From assembly GCA_900542175.1 (NCBI GenBank), contig UQNC01000003.1:1-64000 (forward strand): a DNA stretch of 64,000 nt, given 5' to 3'. The notes beneath the pieces are model-generated. The model worked only from the letters and a program-made list of their open reading frames with translations. It was not told the DNA's origin and did no database searches. The translations under genes and the position numbers were made by a program. The DNA comes from an uncultured Collinsella sp. GTDB taxonomy: Bacteria > Actinomycetota > Coriobacteriia > Coriobacteriales > Coriobacteriaceae. Below, one piece after another: positions 25,762 to 33,458 of this stretch. Positions within the stretch are counted from its first letter, which is position 1, and each line of letters starts with the position of its first letter.

Positions 25762-26811
25762 CTAGAGGAACATCATGAACAGCTTGGCCATGACAAAGCT
25801 GATGAGTCCGCAGGCGGGGAAGGTGAAGAACCAGGTGAACATCATGTCCTTGACGACGCCGAAGTTGATGGCCGAGAGGCGTTTGACGGCACCGACGCCC
25901 ATGATGGCGCAGGTCTTGATGTGCGTGGAGGACACGGGGATGCCGGTAAGGGTGGCAAGCAGCAGGTTTGCGGCGCCCGCCAGGTCGGCGGAGAAGCCCT
26001 GGTACTTTTCGAGCTTGACCATGCTCTGGCCGACGGACTTGATGATGCGCTCGCCGCCCACACTGGTGCCGATGCCCATGGTGGCCGAGCACAGCAGCAT
26101 GATCCAGATGGGGATGCCGGCGTCGCCGACGCTAGTCTGGCCGTTGGCGAAGGCGACACCTAAAAAGAGCACGCCGATGAACTTCTGTCCATCCTGCGCG
26201 CCGTGCATAAAGCTCATGGCCGCGGCACTCGCAATCTGAGCATATTTAAAGAAGACATTGGCACGTCGCCTGTTGGCGGCGGCGAAAAGAATCGAGACGA
26301 GTTTGCACAGGATCCAGCCCATGACAAAGCCCAGACCGATGGAGAGCGCCAGGCCGTAGATGACCTTCATCCACTCGTGGACGTTGACGCTGTTCGCGCC
26401 GCCGAGGGCGATGGCAGCACCGGTCAGGCCGGCGATAAGGCTGTGGCTTTGCGAGGTGGGGATGCCAAAACGCGACGCTGTGGCGCCGTAGACGACGATG
26501 GAGAAGAGCGCCGCGCAGAGGCACGCGAGTGCCATGGTGCTGTTTCCGCCAAAGTCGACGATATGTGAGATGGTGTTGGCGACGCTCGCGTTAAAGTGCG
26601 TCATGATGAGCACGCCGAGGAAGTTGAATGCGGCACTCATGAGGATGGCGGCGCGGGCGGGCATGCAGCGCGTGGTGACGCAGGTCGCGATGGCGTTGGG
26701 CGCGTCGGTCCATCCATTGACGAAGATGGCGCCCAACGCGAGGATCACGGTGACGGCAAGGACTGGATTCGACACAATTTGGCCGAGGAAGGTTGAGAAC
26801 GTTACGTCCAT
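25762..26811 (-). CDS. Inorganic phosphate transporter, PiT family
   Basis: 349 residues, about ten transmembrane helices in two inverted halves. PiT permeases carry metal phosphate or phosphate with a cation. The duplicated signature is seen as NGWTDAPNAIATCV near residue 32 and MSFMHGAQDGQKFIGV near 200. It is a second, low-affinity phosphate route beside pst. A three-codon ORF with a perfect ribosome binding site lies just upstream in the same frame (26842-26873). Confidence 0.92.
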   Translation of the reverse strand: MDVTFSTFLGQIVSNPVLAVTVILALGAIFVNGWTDAPNAIATCVTTRCMPARAAILMSAAFNFLGVLIMTHFNASVANTISHIVDFGGNSTMALACLCAALFSIVVYGATASRFGIPTSQSHSLIAGLTGAAIALGGANSVNVHEWMKVIYGLALSIGLGFVMGWILCKLVSILFAAANRRRANVFFKYAQIASAAAMSFMHGAQDGQKFIGVLFLGVAFANGQTSVGDAGIPIWIMLLCSATMGIGTSVGGERIIKSVGQSMVKLEKYQGFSADLAGAANLLLATLTGIPVSSTHIKTCAIMGVGAVKRLSAINFGVVKDMMFTWFFTFPACGLISFVMAKLFMMFL

Positions 26812-26841
26812 ATATGGGCTTTCTCGAAGTTTGCAGGCACG

Positions 26842-26873
26842 TTACAGAAACATGATAAATCGTATCACCTCCT
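26842..26873 (-). promoter_or_regulatory. Perfect Shine-Dalgarno plus three-codon ORF before pit
   Basis: AGGAGGTGAT (26864-26873 on the - strand) is fully complementary to the 16S anti-Shine-Dalgarno. Ten bases later comes ATG TTT CTG TAA. The ORF is in frame with pit and stops 30 bases before its ATG. It may be a regulatory leader ORF, or the remnant of an older start cut off by a nonsense change. Confidence 0.5.
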
Positions 26874-27023
26874 GCGGGTTTCTTTGCCGAGTTCTGATGG
26901 GAGAAGTAATTTTTTGGCACTAAAATTGAATATTAGCCCTGTTGACCGTGGGTGTTCTTTTTGCTATCACGCCATGCGGACACGCGCGTTCGCTCCGACA
27001 TTCCAAAACCACAGCCTGTTCGC

Positions 27024-27053
27024 TTTACAACATGCAAACATGCGTTCGATAAT
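27024..27053 (+). promoter_or_regulatory. Promoter of a probable leaderless gene
   Basis: TTTACA (27024-27029), an 18-bp spacer and GATAAT (27048-27053). The expected start point falls at or within two bases of ATG 27061, so the transcript would lack a 5' leader. Confidence 0.6.
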
Positions 27054-27060
27054 AGGGGCC

Positions 27061-27399
27061 ATGGAATATCGACAGACAGACGGCAAAACTCGGCGCGTGC
27101 ACAAGCAGTATGTGGACGTCGTGGCTCGCATTCTCGCGGGCGGACAGGTTGTGCCGGTTACCGTCTGCTGGGTTGACGGTCGCTGCTTTACGATTGACGA
27201 GATTGTCTCGTCCACCGGTTTTGGCCTGACGGTTCACGGCATTCGTACGGCAACCTATAAGGTACGTTTTGGCGGGCACGCGACCGAGTTGTATCTGGAG
27301 GACCAGACGCGCGAGCGGGCGGACGGCTCGCAGGCACACGTGATGCGTTGGTGGGTTTGGGCGTTTGATCGTACGCTCGAGGGCGAGCGCCGCAGGTAA
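27061..27399 (+). CDS. Small conserved-looking protein of unknown function
   Basis: 112 residues. I do not recognise the family. The sequence is soluble, with a beta-rich pattern: PVTVCWVDGRCFTIDEIVSS then TATYKVRFGG and TELYLED, ending in WWVWAF and a basic tail. The Trp/Asp-Gly turn resembles small beta-barrel domains, but this is only an impression. The start is the first ATG after a good promoter, with no real ribosome binding site, so it looks leaderless. It is divergent from pit. Confidence 0.7.
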   Translation: MEYRQTDGKTRRVHKQYVDVVARILAGGQVVPVTVCWVDGRCFTIDEIVSSTGFGLTVHGIRTATYKVRFGGHATELYLEDQTRERADGSQAHVMRWWVWAFDRTLEGERRR

Positions 27400-27479
27400 G
27401 AACGCGTGGCGTTCGGGTACAATGGCAGGAAACTTGTCAGCTACGGCGCCGTCGCGGTGCTTTTTGAAAGGACGAAAGT

Positions 27480-28175
27480 ATGAACGATATCCAGGGCTAT
27501 CAGAATGGCCCCATCGAGACCGGCGCAAGCCGTGCCAAGGAGATGTCGCCGCGCGCGTACAACCTTGTCATGTCTGCTCTGATCTTTTTGGGCTTTTGCG
27601 CCATGGGCGCCGGTGCTTACTTTACGAGCACCATGTCGTTTGCGCGCATGATGATGAGCGGCGCCGCTTTGCCGCTGGTCTTTGGCTCATTTATTTTGAC
27701 CATCGTCGGCATGGTCATGATGTCGGCTGCTGCCAGCAAACAGTCCGTGGGCCTGTCGCTCGTGGGCTACGTGGTCTTTGCGAGCACCTTTGGCCTGACG
27801 GCGTCGTTTGGTCTTGCCAACTACGACCTGCCTACCATTAACACCGCCTTTATCGCCACGGCCGCCATCACCTTTGTCTTTGGTGCGCTGGGCGTGACCT
27901 TCCCCAAGTTCTTCCAGCGTGTGTATGGCATTGGTTTTGGCATCTTGCTTGCCACGATTCTGGTCGAGATCGTGCTGATGTTCATGGGCGTTTCGCAGTC
28001 CATCACCGACCTGATCGTGATTGTGGTGTTTGCCGGCTTTATTGGCTACGACACCTATGTGGCCACGACGGTGCCGCCTACGCTGCCCAATGCGGTGCTC
28101 ATGGCGTCCAATCTGTTCGTGGACATTATCAACGTGTTCCTACGCATCCTGAACATCCTCGGCCGTCGCGATTAA
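27480..28175 (+). CDS. Bax inhibitor-1 (BI-1/YccA) family membrane protein
   Basis: 231 residues with seven predicted helices after a polar N-terminus of about 30 residues. BI-1 proteins are calcium-leak or stress-related membrane proteins; the bacterial role is mostly unknown. GYDTYVA near residue 180 and the final DIINVFLRILNILGRR match the family C-terminus, including the paired acidic residues of the pore. AAAGGA precedes the ATG. A UUCG-loop terminator follows. Confidence 0.9.
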   Translation: MNDIQGYQNGPIETGASRAKEMSPRAYNLVMSALIFLGFCAMGAGAYFTSTMSFARMMMSGAALPLVFGSFILTIVGMVMMSAAASKQSVGLSLVGYVVFASTFGLTASFGLANYDLPTINTAFIATAAITFVFGALGVTFPKFFQRVYGIGFGILLATILVEIVLMFMGVSQSITDLIVIVVFAGFIGYDTYVATTVPPTLPNAVLMASNLFVDIINVFLRILNILGRRD

Positions 28176-28223
28176 AGCGCGGCATTGCGATGCTTCCTGC
28201 CGGACACGGTAAAACGATGCGAA

Positions 28224-28250
28224 AGGCGGTCCTTCGGGGCCGTCTTTTTT
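28224..28250 (+). terminator. UUCG-tetraloop terminator
   Basis: A 9-bp stem closed by C-UUCG-G, with two G-U pairs, then six T. It ends the BI-1 gene. Confidence 0.9.
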
Positions 28251-28315
28251 GTGCGCGGCGGGGTATCATGGATGGGAAAAGCCGATAGCGGCAGCGACAG
28301 GAAAGGTGGCCATGT

Positions 28316-29449
28316 ATGGCAGACGTCGACAACAGGAACCGTAACCGCAGGTCCAACCGAGCGGGTCAGCCCAATCCCAAGCGCGAGGCCCGTGCCAAGG
28401 CCGCCGAGCGCCATGTGATGACTGTGTCCGAGGCCTGCGCCAAGGATATCGAGCGTTCGCTTGCTGGTGTTCGCGAGTTTGACGGCATGCCCGCCGGCTT
28501 TGTCGCGGCGATGAAGGCCAAGGTTCAGACTGCTGTGGCCCCCGAAGAGCAGGTCGCCGAGGACGTCGAGAACGCGGAGACTGCCGAGGTTGAGGCGGCG
28601 CCCGAGACCGAGGCGGCGCCCGAGCCCGTCGAGGAGCCTGCCGAGGAAATCGCCGAAGCTGAGTCCGCGCCTGCTGAGGAGCCCGCTCCGGTCCTGCCCG
28701 AGGTCACTGTGCTTGATGCCTCCGCCACGCAGGCAATCCTCGATAACGGTCGCGGCTATGCGCAGTTCTGCGACATGGCCGTGCTCGCCTTTGCCTCGTT
28801 TACCAATCCGGGCGGTGGATATATTCAGGGTTATCTGGGCCAGGAGGCCACGTTGTGCGCCGATTCGTATCTGTACAACGTCCTCGATAAGCAGCGTAAA
28901 TGGTACGGTGAGAACCGTCGCCGCAACATCAACTGTGAGCTGTACCGCAACCGTGCGCTGGTGGTGCCCGCGGTGCGCTTCGAGCGCAAGCATGTGCACG
29001 CCTATGCCGACGTGATCGTCGCCGCTGCACCCAACGCCAAGCGTGCTCGCCAGGAGTACCGCGTGAGCGACGATGCCTTGCTTGACGCCCTGCGCGACCG
29101 CATTCGCTTTGTGCTTGCTATCTGCGATGAGCTTGGCCGCGAGAAGCTCGTACTGGGTGCTTGGGGCTGCGAGAACAACGGCTTTGACGCAGAGGCCGTG
29201 GCCGAGCTCTTCCGCAAGGAGCTCGCATCGGGCGACTTCAAGGTCAAGCAGGTCTTCTTTGCCGTGCCCTCTACGCGCTGGGACGAGGACTTCGCCAAAT
29301 TCGAGCACGTGCTGGCAAGCTTCCCCGAGCAAAACGAGGAGTCCTATGCTCAGGTTGCCGCCCGCGCCGCAGCCGCCCGTGCCGCCGAGCAGGCTCAGAC
29401 CGCTGCCGAGGATGACGAGGATGACGACGACTGGCGCAAGTACCTGTAA
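28316..29449 (+). CDS. TIGR02452-like / microbial PARG-type macrodomain protein
   Basis: 377 residues. The N-terminal 65 residues are basic and resemble the lead of the family (REARAKAAERHVMTVSEA), then comes an inserted Glu/Ala/Pro-rich stretch (about 75-130). The macrodomain follows: SFTNPGGGYIQGYLGQEATLCADSYLYNVL (GGG 166-168, Gln176, Glu177) and LGAWGCENNGFD near 280. Poly(ADP-ribose) glycohydrolases need GGG-X(6-8)-QEE; here the third residue is Ala178, so the usual catalytic Glu is missing. The C-terminus is acidic. It may bind rather than cut ADP-ribose. It starts after AGGAAAGG. Confidence 0.8.
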   Translation: MADVDNRNRNRRSNRAGQPNPKREARAKAAERHVMTVSEACAKDIERSLAGVREFDGMPAGFVAAMKAKVQTAVAPEEQVAEDVENAETAEVEAAPETEAAPEPVEEPAEEIAEAESAPAEEPAPVLPEVTVLDASATQAILDNGRGYAQFCDMAVLAFASFTNPGGGYIQGYLGQEATLCADSYLYNVLDKQRKWYGENRRRNINCELYRNRALVVPAVRFERKHVHAYADVIVAAAPNAKRARQEYRVSDDALLDALRDRIRFVLAICDELGREKLVLGAWGCENNGFDAEAVAELFRKELASGDFKVKQVFFAVPSTRWDEDFAKFEHVLASFPEQNEESYAQVAARAAAARAAEQAQTAAEDDEDDDDWRKYL

Positions 29450-29474
29450 ACGGTGCTCGTGATGCGATATACCG

Positions 29475-29511
29475 AGCCGACGGGAGAGGCTGCTCCTGTC
29501 GGCTTTTTATT
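29475..29511 (+). terminator. Terminator between the PARG-like and SGNH genes
   Basis: AGCCGACGGGAG pairs with CTCCTGTCGGCT (one G-U pair), followed by TTTTTATT. The SGNH gene starts 17 bases later, so this may be an attenuating read-through site. Confidence 0.8.
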
Positions 29512-29527
29512 GAGTGGGGAGCTTACG

Positions 29528-30187
29528 ATGAAAAACGTTCTGTGCTTTGGTGACAGCAACACCTATGGTTACGATCCGGCGGGCATGCGCGACGGTACCG
29601 CGGTGCGCTATGCGCAGGATGTGCGCTGGTGTGGCGTGGTCCAACGTGACTTAGGCGAGGGCTGGCATGTAATTGAAGAAGGCCTCAACGGCCGCACGAC
29701 GGTACGCGACGACATGTGCCATCTGGACACTAACCTCAACGGCATTCGCGCGCTTCCGATGCTGCTCGAGGCTCATAAGCCGCTGGACGCCATTGTGATC
29801 ATGCTGGGCACCAACGACTGTAAGACGGTCTTTAACGTGACAGCTTCCGATATCGCCCGTGGCGCCATGGCGCTGATTCGCGCCGTCCGCGCGTTTCCGT
29901 GGACCGACGCTGCGCCTTGCCCGCGCATCCTGCTGATGGCTCCTATCAAGATCAAGCCGCAGATCGCCGATGTATATATGACCGATTTTGACGAGCGTTC
30001 CGTCGAGGCATCTGAACATTTTGGCGAGTACTATGCGCACGTGGCCGAGCAGTTTGGCTGCGACTTTTTGAATGCCGCCGAGTTTGCCGAGCCGGGCGAT
30101 ATCGACTATCTGCATATGATGCCCGAAAGCCACGAGAGCTTGGGACATGCCGTGGCAGCCAAGCTCCAAGAGATGCTCGGTGAGTAG
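29528..30187 (+). CDS. SGNH/GDSL-type hydrolase
   Basis: 219 residues. An esterase or deacetylase-like fold. Block I FGDSNTYGYDP carries nucleophile Ser10, then GLNGRTT (block II Gly), MLGTNDCK (block III Asn) and a late PESHESLG with the probable catalytic His. It is closest in pattern to arylesterase/acyl-CoA thioesterase I-like proteins; the substrate is unknown. No signal peptide, so it is cytoplasmic. ATG 29528 follows GGGGAG; an earlier in-frame ATG lies before the terminator hairpin. Confidence 0.88.
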   Translation: MKNVLCFGDSNTYGYDPAGMRDGTAVRYAQDVRWCGVVQRDLGEGWHVIEEGLNGRTTVRDDMCHLDTNLNGIRALPMLLEAHKPLDAIVIMLGTNDCKTVFNVTASDIARGAMALIRAVRAFPWTDAAPCPRILLMAPIKIKPQIADVYMTDFDERSVEASEHFGEYYAHVAEQFGCDFLNAAEFAEPGDIDYLHMMPESHESLGHAVAAKLQEMLGE

Positions 30188-30199
30188 CGCGACCCCAAG

Positions 30200-30236
30200 C
30201 CACCGCAAAGGGGGCAGGCACCTTTGTGGTGGTTTT
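30200..30236 (+). repeat. REP-like hairpin, copy A
   Basis: A 12-bp stem (CCACCGCAAAGG with CCTTTGTGGTGG) and then TTTT. The core CAAAGGGGGCAGGCACCTTTG occurs inverted, with one change, at 30902-30922. It probably doubles as the terminator of the SGNH gene. Confidence 0.75.
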
Positions 30237-30266
30237 GCCCGGGTAAACGAACGGATTGGCTGCCAT

Positions 30267-30878
30267 ATGGGCATGGACGAGCTCATCGACCTCTTTGCCG
30301 AGGGCGATGAGCTCGTCTCCAATACCGCTTTTGAGGATTTGGATCTTGCCTGCGACGTGGCGAACGGCGCGACCTTCGATGGCGTCGTGTTCCGATCTTG
30401 CGAGTTCGATAGCGTTGACTGGAGCGGCTCGACGTTTCGCGACGTGGTGTTTCGCGGTTGCCGCTTTATCCGCTGCAACATGGAAGGCTGCTGGCTCAAC
30501 CGCTGCGACTTCGTTGACTGCTCGGCGCCGGGGCTCAACTTGCTCAGGGCGCGTCTGTCGAGCGTGTCGTTTACATCGTGCGATTTGAGCTATGCGAACC
30601 TTTCGGAGGGACGCATTGGCCCCATGGCTGCGCATGACACGCGTTTGACCGAGGCCGCGTTTCAGGGTGCCAAGCTGGGTCAGATACGCCTGGATGGCTG
30701 TGACCTGACGCGTATGGATGTGTTTAAGACGTCGCTTTCCGGCGTGGATGTATCGCGTTGTACATTCGCGGCGCCCGTTGTTTCGGGCGATTACCATGAG
30801 TTGCGTGGCTTGACGGTCAATGCCGAGCAGGCGCTGGCACTCTCGGGTTTGTTGGGAATTCAACTCGCCGACGACTAG
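30267..30878 (+). CDS. Pentapeptide-repeat protein
   Basis: 203 residues. A run of A(D/N)LXX-type repeats, here often with Cys, Phe and Val in the centre, covers about residues 35-170 (for example FDGVVFRSCEFDSVDWSGSTF), predicting a right-handed quadrilateral beta-helix. Cys is unusually frequent. Some pentapeptide proteins mimic DNA and protect gyrase, but nothing here identifies the target. Two starts are possible (ATG 30267 or 30273), both with weak sites. The gene is bracketed by inverted copies of one REP-like hairpin. Confidence 0.85.
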   Translation: MGMDELIDLFAEGDELVSNTAFEDLDLACDVANGATFDGVVFRSCEFDSVDWSGSTFRDVVFRGCRFIRCNMEGCWLNRCDFVDCSAPGLNLLRARLSSVSFTSCDLSYANLSEGRIGPMAAHDTRLTEAAFQGAKLGQIRLDGCDLTRMDVFKTSLSGVDVSRCTFAAPVVSGDYHELRGLTVNAEQALALSGLLGIQLADD

Positions 30879-30891
30879 ACGTCAAAAAGGG

Positions 30892-30932
30892 AAAACCGCC
30901 GCAAAGGTGCCTGTCCCCTTTGCGGCGGTTTT
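30892..30932. terminator. REP-like hairpin, copy B, bidirectional terminator
   Basis: AAAACCGCCGCAAAGG pairs perfectly with CCTTTGCGGCGGTTTT (16 bp). It lies between the convergent pentapeptide and thiD genes. The core is the inverted copy of 30207-30226. Confidence 0.85.
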
Positions 30933-30944
30933 GGGCTGCGAATC

Positions 30945-31775
30945 TTAATATTGCCACATGTGGTTGACGGGGCCAGAGCCTTTGCCCATGTTCAGGCCGG
31001 CGGCCAGAGCGCCTGTCAGGTATGCCTTGCCGGCGTTGACGGCGTCGGCAAGATCCATGCCCTGCGCCAATGCGCAGGCGATGGCGGATGAAAGCGTGCA
31101 GCCGGTGCCATGCGTGTTGCCGGTCTCGATGCGCTTGTGGCGGAACCACGTGGTGAGCGGATCGCCCATATGGTTGCCTTCGTTATCGAGTGGCGCGGGT
31201 TCGGCCAATACATCGTTGGCCTCGTTGACAAGATGCCCACCCTTAACGAGGGATGCGCAACCAAAGCGGCGGGTGAGGAGCATGGCGGCGTTTTGCTGCG
31301 TGCGCTCGGAATCGACCTCGTAGTCGAGCAGCGCCATGGCCTCGGGAATATTGGGCGTGATAACGGTCGCCAACGGGAACAGGCAGTGGGTGAGCGCCTC
31401 GGCAGCATCCTCGGCGATGAGGCGAGCGCCCGAGGTGGCAACCATGACGGGGTCGACGACGATATTCTGCGCATCCCAGGCGCTCAAGCGCTCGGCGATA
31501 ACCTCGATAATCTCGGCAGAGGAGACCATGCCGATTTTGACGGCGTTGGGGCGGATATCGTCAAAGACGGCATCGATCTGCGCCGCGACAATATCGGGGG
31601 AGATGTCCTGCACGGCGGTGACGCCCAGGGTGTTCTGTGCGGTGATGGCCGTGATGGCCGTCTCGGCATACAGACGGTGCGCCGTGATAGTCTTGATATC
31701 GGCCTGAATGCCGGCGCCGCCGCTGGAATCGGATCCTGCGATGGACAGGACGGCAGGTACCTTGCTGCGATCCAT
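30945..31775 (-). CDS. thiD: Hydroxymethylpyrimidine/phosphomethylpyrimidine kinase
   Basis: 276 residues. ThiD phosphorylates HMP and HMP-phosphate in thiamine pyrophosphate synthesis. GSDSSGGAGIQADIK (14-28) binds the pyrimidine, VDPVMVATSG the phosphates, LVKGGH lies mid-domain and HGTGC (222-226) holds the anion hole and catalytic Cys. AAGGGAG precedes the ATG. It lies downstream of thiC on the same strand, separated by 177 bases that contain a hairpin and a possible separate promoter. Confidence 0.95.
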   Translation of the reverse strand: MDRSKVPAVLSIAGSDSSGGAGIQADIKTITAHRLYAETAITAITAQNTLGVTAVQDISPDIVAAQIDAVFDDIRPNAVKIGMVSSAEIIEVIAERLSAWDAQNIVVDPVMVATSGARLIAEDAAEALTHCLFPLATVITPNIPEAMALLDYEVDSERTQQNAAMLLTRRFGCASLVKGGHLVNEANDVLAEPAPLDNEGNHMGDPLTTWFRHKRIETGNTHGTGCTLSSAIACALAQGMDLADAVNAGKAYLTGALAAGLNMGKGSGPVNHMWQY

Positions 31776-31880
31776 GTTCGCTCCCTTGTTCGGTCGGATT
31801 CAAATGGGTCTTCAATCCGCATTATAAAGATGCCCGGGCCGGCTGTATGCCGATCCCGGGCGGGCGGTGCAATCTTTACG

Positions 31881-31917
31881 TAAATATAAGCAAATGTTCA
31901 CACGTCAACAATTGACG
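31881..31917 (-). promoter_or_regulatory. Possible thiD promoter with palindrome
   Basis: On the - strand TTGACG (31903-31908), 16 bases, TATTTA (31881-31886). The -35 is half of the perfect palindrome CGTCAACAATTGACG (31903-31917). A second TATAAT occurs at 31821-31826 without a good -35. Confidence 0.4.
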
Positions 31918-31952
31918 AGCACCTTGTGTTCGATTGCGGCTCCGATGACGCG

Positions 31953-33287
31953 TTAGTCCTCCATGCCGAGGTCGATTGTCGTGCCTTCGAACACCTTGTT
32001 GACGGTGCGAACGGCGCACATCTTGCCGCACATGGTGCAGGTGCCCTCGGTGGCGGCGGGGGATTCCTCGTAGCGCTTGCGGCTCGTGACCGGGTCGAGG
32101 GCGCACTTCCACATGGCGTCCCAGTCGAGTTTGCGGCGTGCCTGGCCCATCTTGTCGTCCATGTCACGGGCGTGCGGTACCTTCTTGGCGATGTCGGCGG
32201 CGTGCGCGGCGATCTTGGTGGCCATGAGGCCATCGAGCACGTTCTGCGCGTTGGGCAGGCACAGGTGCTCGGCCGGCGTTACGTAGCACAGGAAGTCGGC
32301 TCCAGAGCTGGCAGAGATAGCGCCACCGATCGCGGCGGTGATGTGGTCGTAGCCCACGCCGATATCGGTCACCAGGGGCCCGAGCACATAGAACGGGGCG
32401 TTGTGGCACAGGCGCTTCTGCAGCTTCATATTGGCGGCAATCTCATCGAGCGCCATGTGACCCGGGCCCTCGACCATGACCTGGACGCCGGCGGCCCAAG
32501 CGCGCTTGCACAGCTTGCCCAGCTCGATCATCTCGGCGGTCTCGGTGGCGTCGTTGGAGTCGTAGAGGCAGCCCGGGCGGCAGGAGTCGCCGAGCGAGAT
32601 CGTCACGTCGTACTCGTGGCAGATTTCGAGCACCTCGTCGTAGAACTCGTAGAAGGGGTTCTCGTTGCCGGTGACCTCCATCCAGCCAAACAGCAGCGAG
32701 CCGCCGCGGCTGACGATGTTCATGAGGCGGCCGGTCTCCTTAAAGGTCTTGGTGACCGACTTGTTGATGCCGCAGTGGATGGTCATAAAGTCCACACCGT
32801 CCTCGGCGTGCGCGCGCACGACCTCGAACAGGTCATCCTTGGTAAGCTTGACCAGCGGCTTTTCCATGTAGCCGATGGCGTCGTACATGGGGACGGTGCC
32901 CACCATGAGCGGCGTCTCGTCGATGAGCTGCTGGCGGAACTGGCGCGTCTTGCCCGAGTTGGAAAGGTCCATGATGGCGTCGGCGCCAAAGTCCTCGGCG
33001 ATCTTGACCTTCTTCCATTCCTCGGCGGCATCGGCTTTATCGCCCGAGATGCCCAGGTTGACGTTGACCTTAGTAGACAGGCCCTCGCCGACACCAAAGG
33101 CGCGCATGCCTTTTTTGATGTGCACGATGTTGGCGGGAATGGCGATGCGGCCGTCGGCCACGCGCTCGCGGATGTACTCGGGGTCGCGATGCTCGCGCTC
33201 GGCGACTTCCTTCATCTGCGGCGTGATCTGCCCGGCGCGGGCGAAGTCGATTTGCGTGACGAGCTTGGGCTCGGTCTGTGTGCTCAT
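31953..33287 (-). CDS. thiC: Phosphomethylpyrimidine synthase
   Basis: 444 residues, the short ThiC type. This radical-SAM enzyme converts aminoimidazole ribotide to HMP phosphate. The core shows SLGDSCRPGC, VEGPGHMALDEI, APFYVLGPLVTDIGVGYDH and TPAEHLCLPN. The C-terminal iron-sulfur motif reads CTMCGKMC, a C-x2-C-x3-C spacing. ATG 33287 is chosen because the farther in-frame ATG (33311) lies inside the TPP riboswitch. It is controlled by that riboswitch and followed by thiD. Confidence 0.96.
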   Translation of the reverse strand: MSTQTEPKLVTQIDFARAGQITPQMKEVAEREHRDPEYIRERVADGRIAIPANIVHIKKGMRAFGVGEGLSTKVNVNLGISGDKADAAEEWKKVKIAEDFGADAIMDLSNSGKTRQFRQQLIDETPLMVGTVPMYDAIGYMEKPLVKLTKDDLFEVVRAHAEDGVDFMTIHCGINKSVTKTFKETGRLMNIVSRGGSLLFGWMEVTGNENPFYEFYDEVLEICHEYDVTISLGDSCRPGCLYDSNDATETAEMIELGKLCKRAWAAGVQVMVEGPGHMALDEIAANMKLQKRLCHNAPFYVLGPLVTDIGVGYDHITAAIGGAISASSGADFLCYVTPAEHLCLPNAQNVLDGLMATKIAAHAADIAKKVPHARDMDDKMGQARRKLDWDAMWKCALDPVTSRKRYEESPAATEGTCTMCGKMCAVRTVNKVFEGTTIDLGMED

Positions 33288-33293
33288 TGGCAC

Positions 33294-33386
33294 GGCTCCC
33301 TTCGTTGGCATTACCCATATCAGGTTTGCGGGTCAGGGCGGGCGCGCCCAGTCTCAGCCTGCCGTCTTGTCCTGCAAGCTCCCCGT
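33294..33386 (-). promoter_or_regulatory. TPP riboswitch (THI element)
   Basis: On the - strand the conserved parts follow in order: GGGGAGC, then GGCTGAGACTGGG, a GC-rich P3-like stem, GACCC, AACCTGATATGGGTAATGCC and CGAAGGGAG. These are the pyrimidine- and pyrophosphate-sensing helices of the TPP aptamer. The final GGGAG is also the thiC ribosome binding site, so control is probably at translation initiation. Confidence 0.93.
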
Positions 33387-33402
33387 TTATGTAATGGGCT
33401 CA

Positions 33403-33408
33403 AGTATA
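33403..33408 (-). promoter_or_regulatory. -10 element for the riboswitch transcript
   Basis: TATACT on the - strand, about 18 bases upstream of the riboswitch. No good -35 hexamer is seen. Confidence 0.4.
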
Positions 33409-33458
33409 GCTCGAATGGGTACGATTGGCCTAACGAGCGTGCCTGTGGGGAGGCGAAC

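Noticed and set aside
33288..33311. In-frame ATG at 33311 as thiC start
   Set aside because: It lies inside the conserved core of the TPP riboswitch and has no ribosome binding site.
31926..33455. Long + strand frame antisense to thiC
   Set aside because: GC-rich antisense shadow of a conserved gene. Only the last part, from ATG 33459 with its own GGGGAGG, is kept as a gene.
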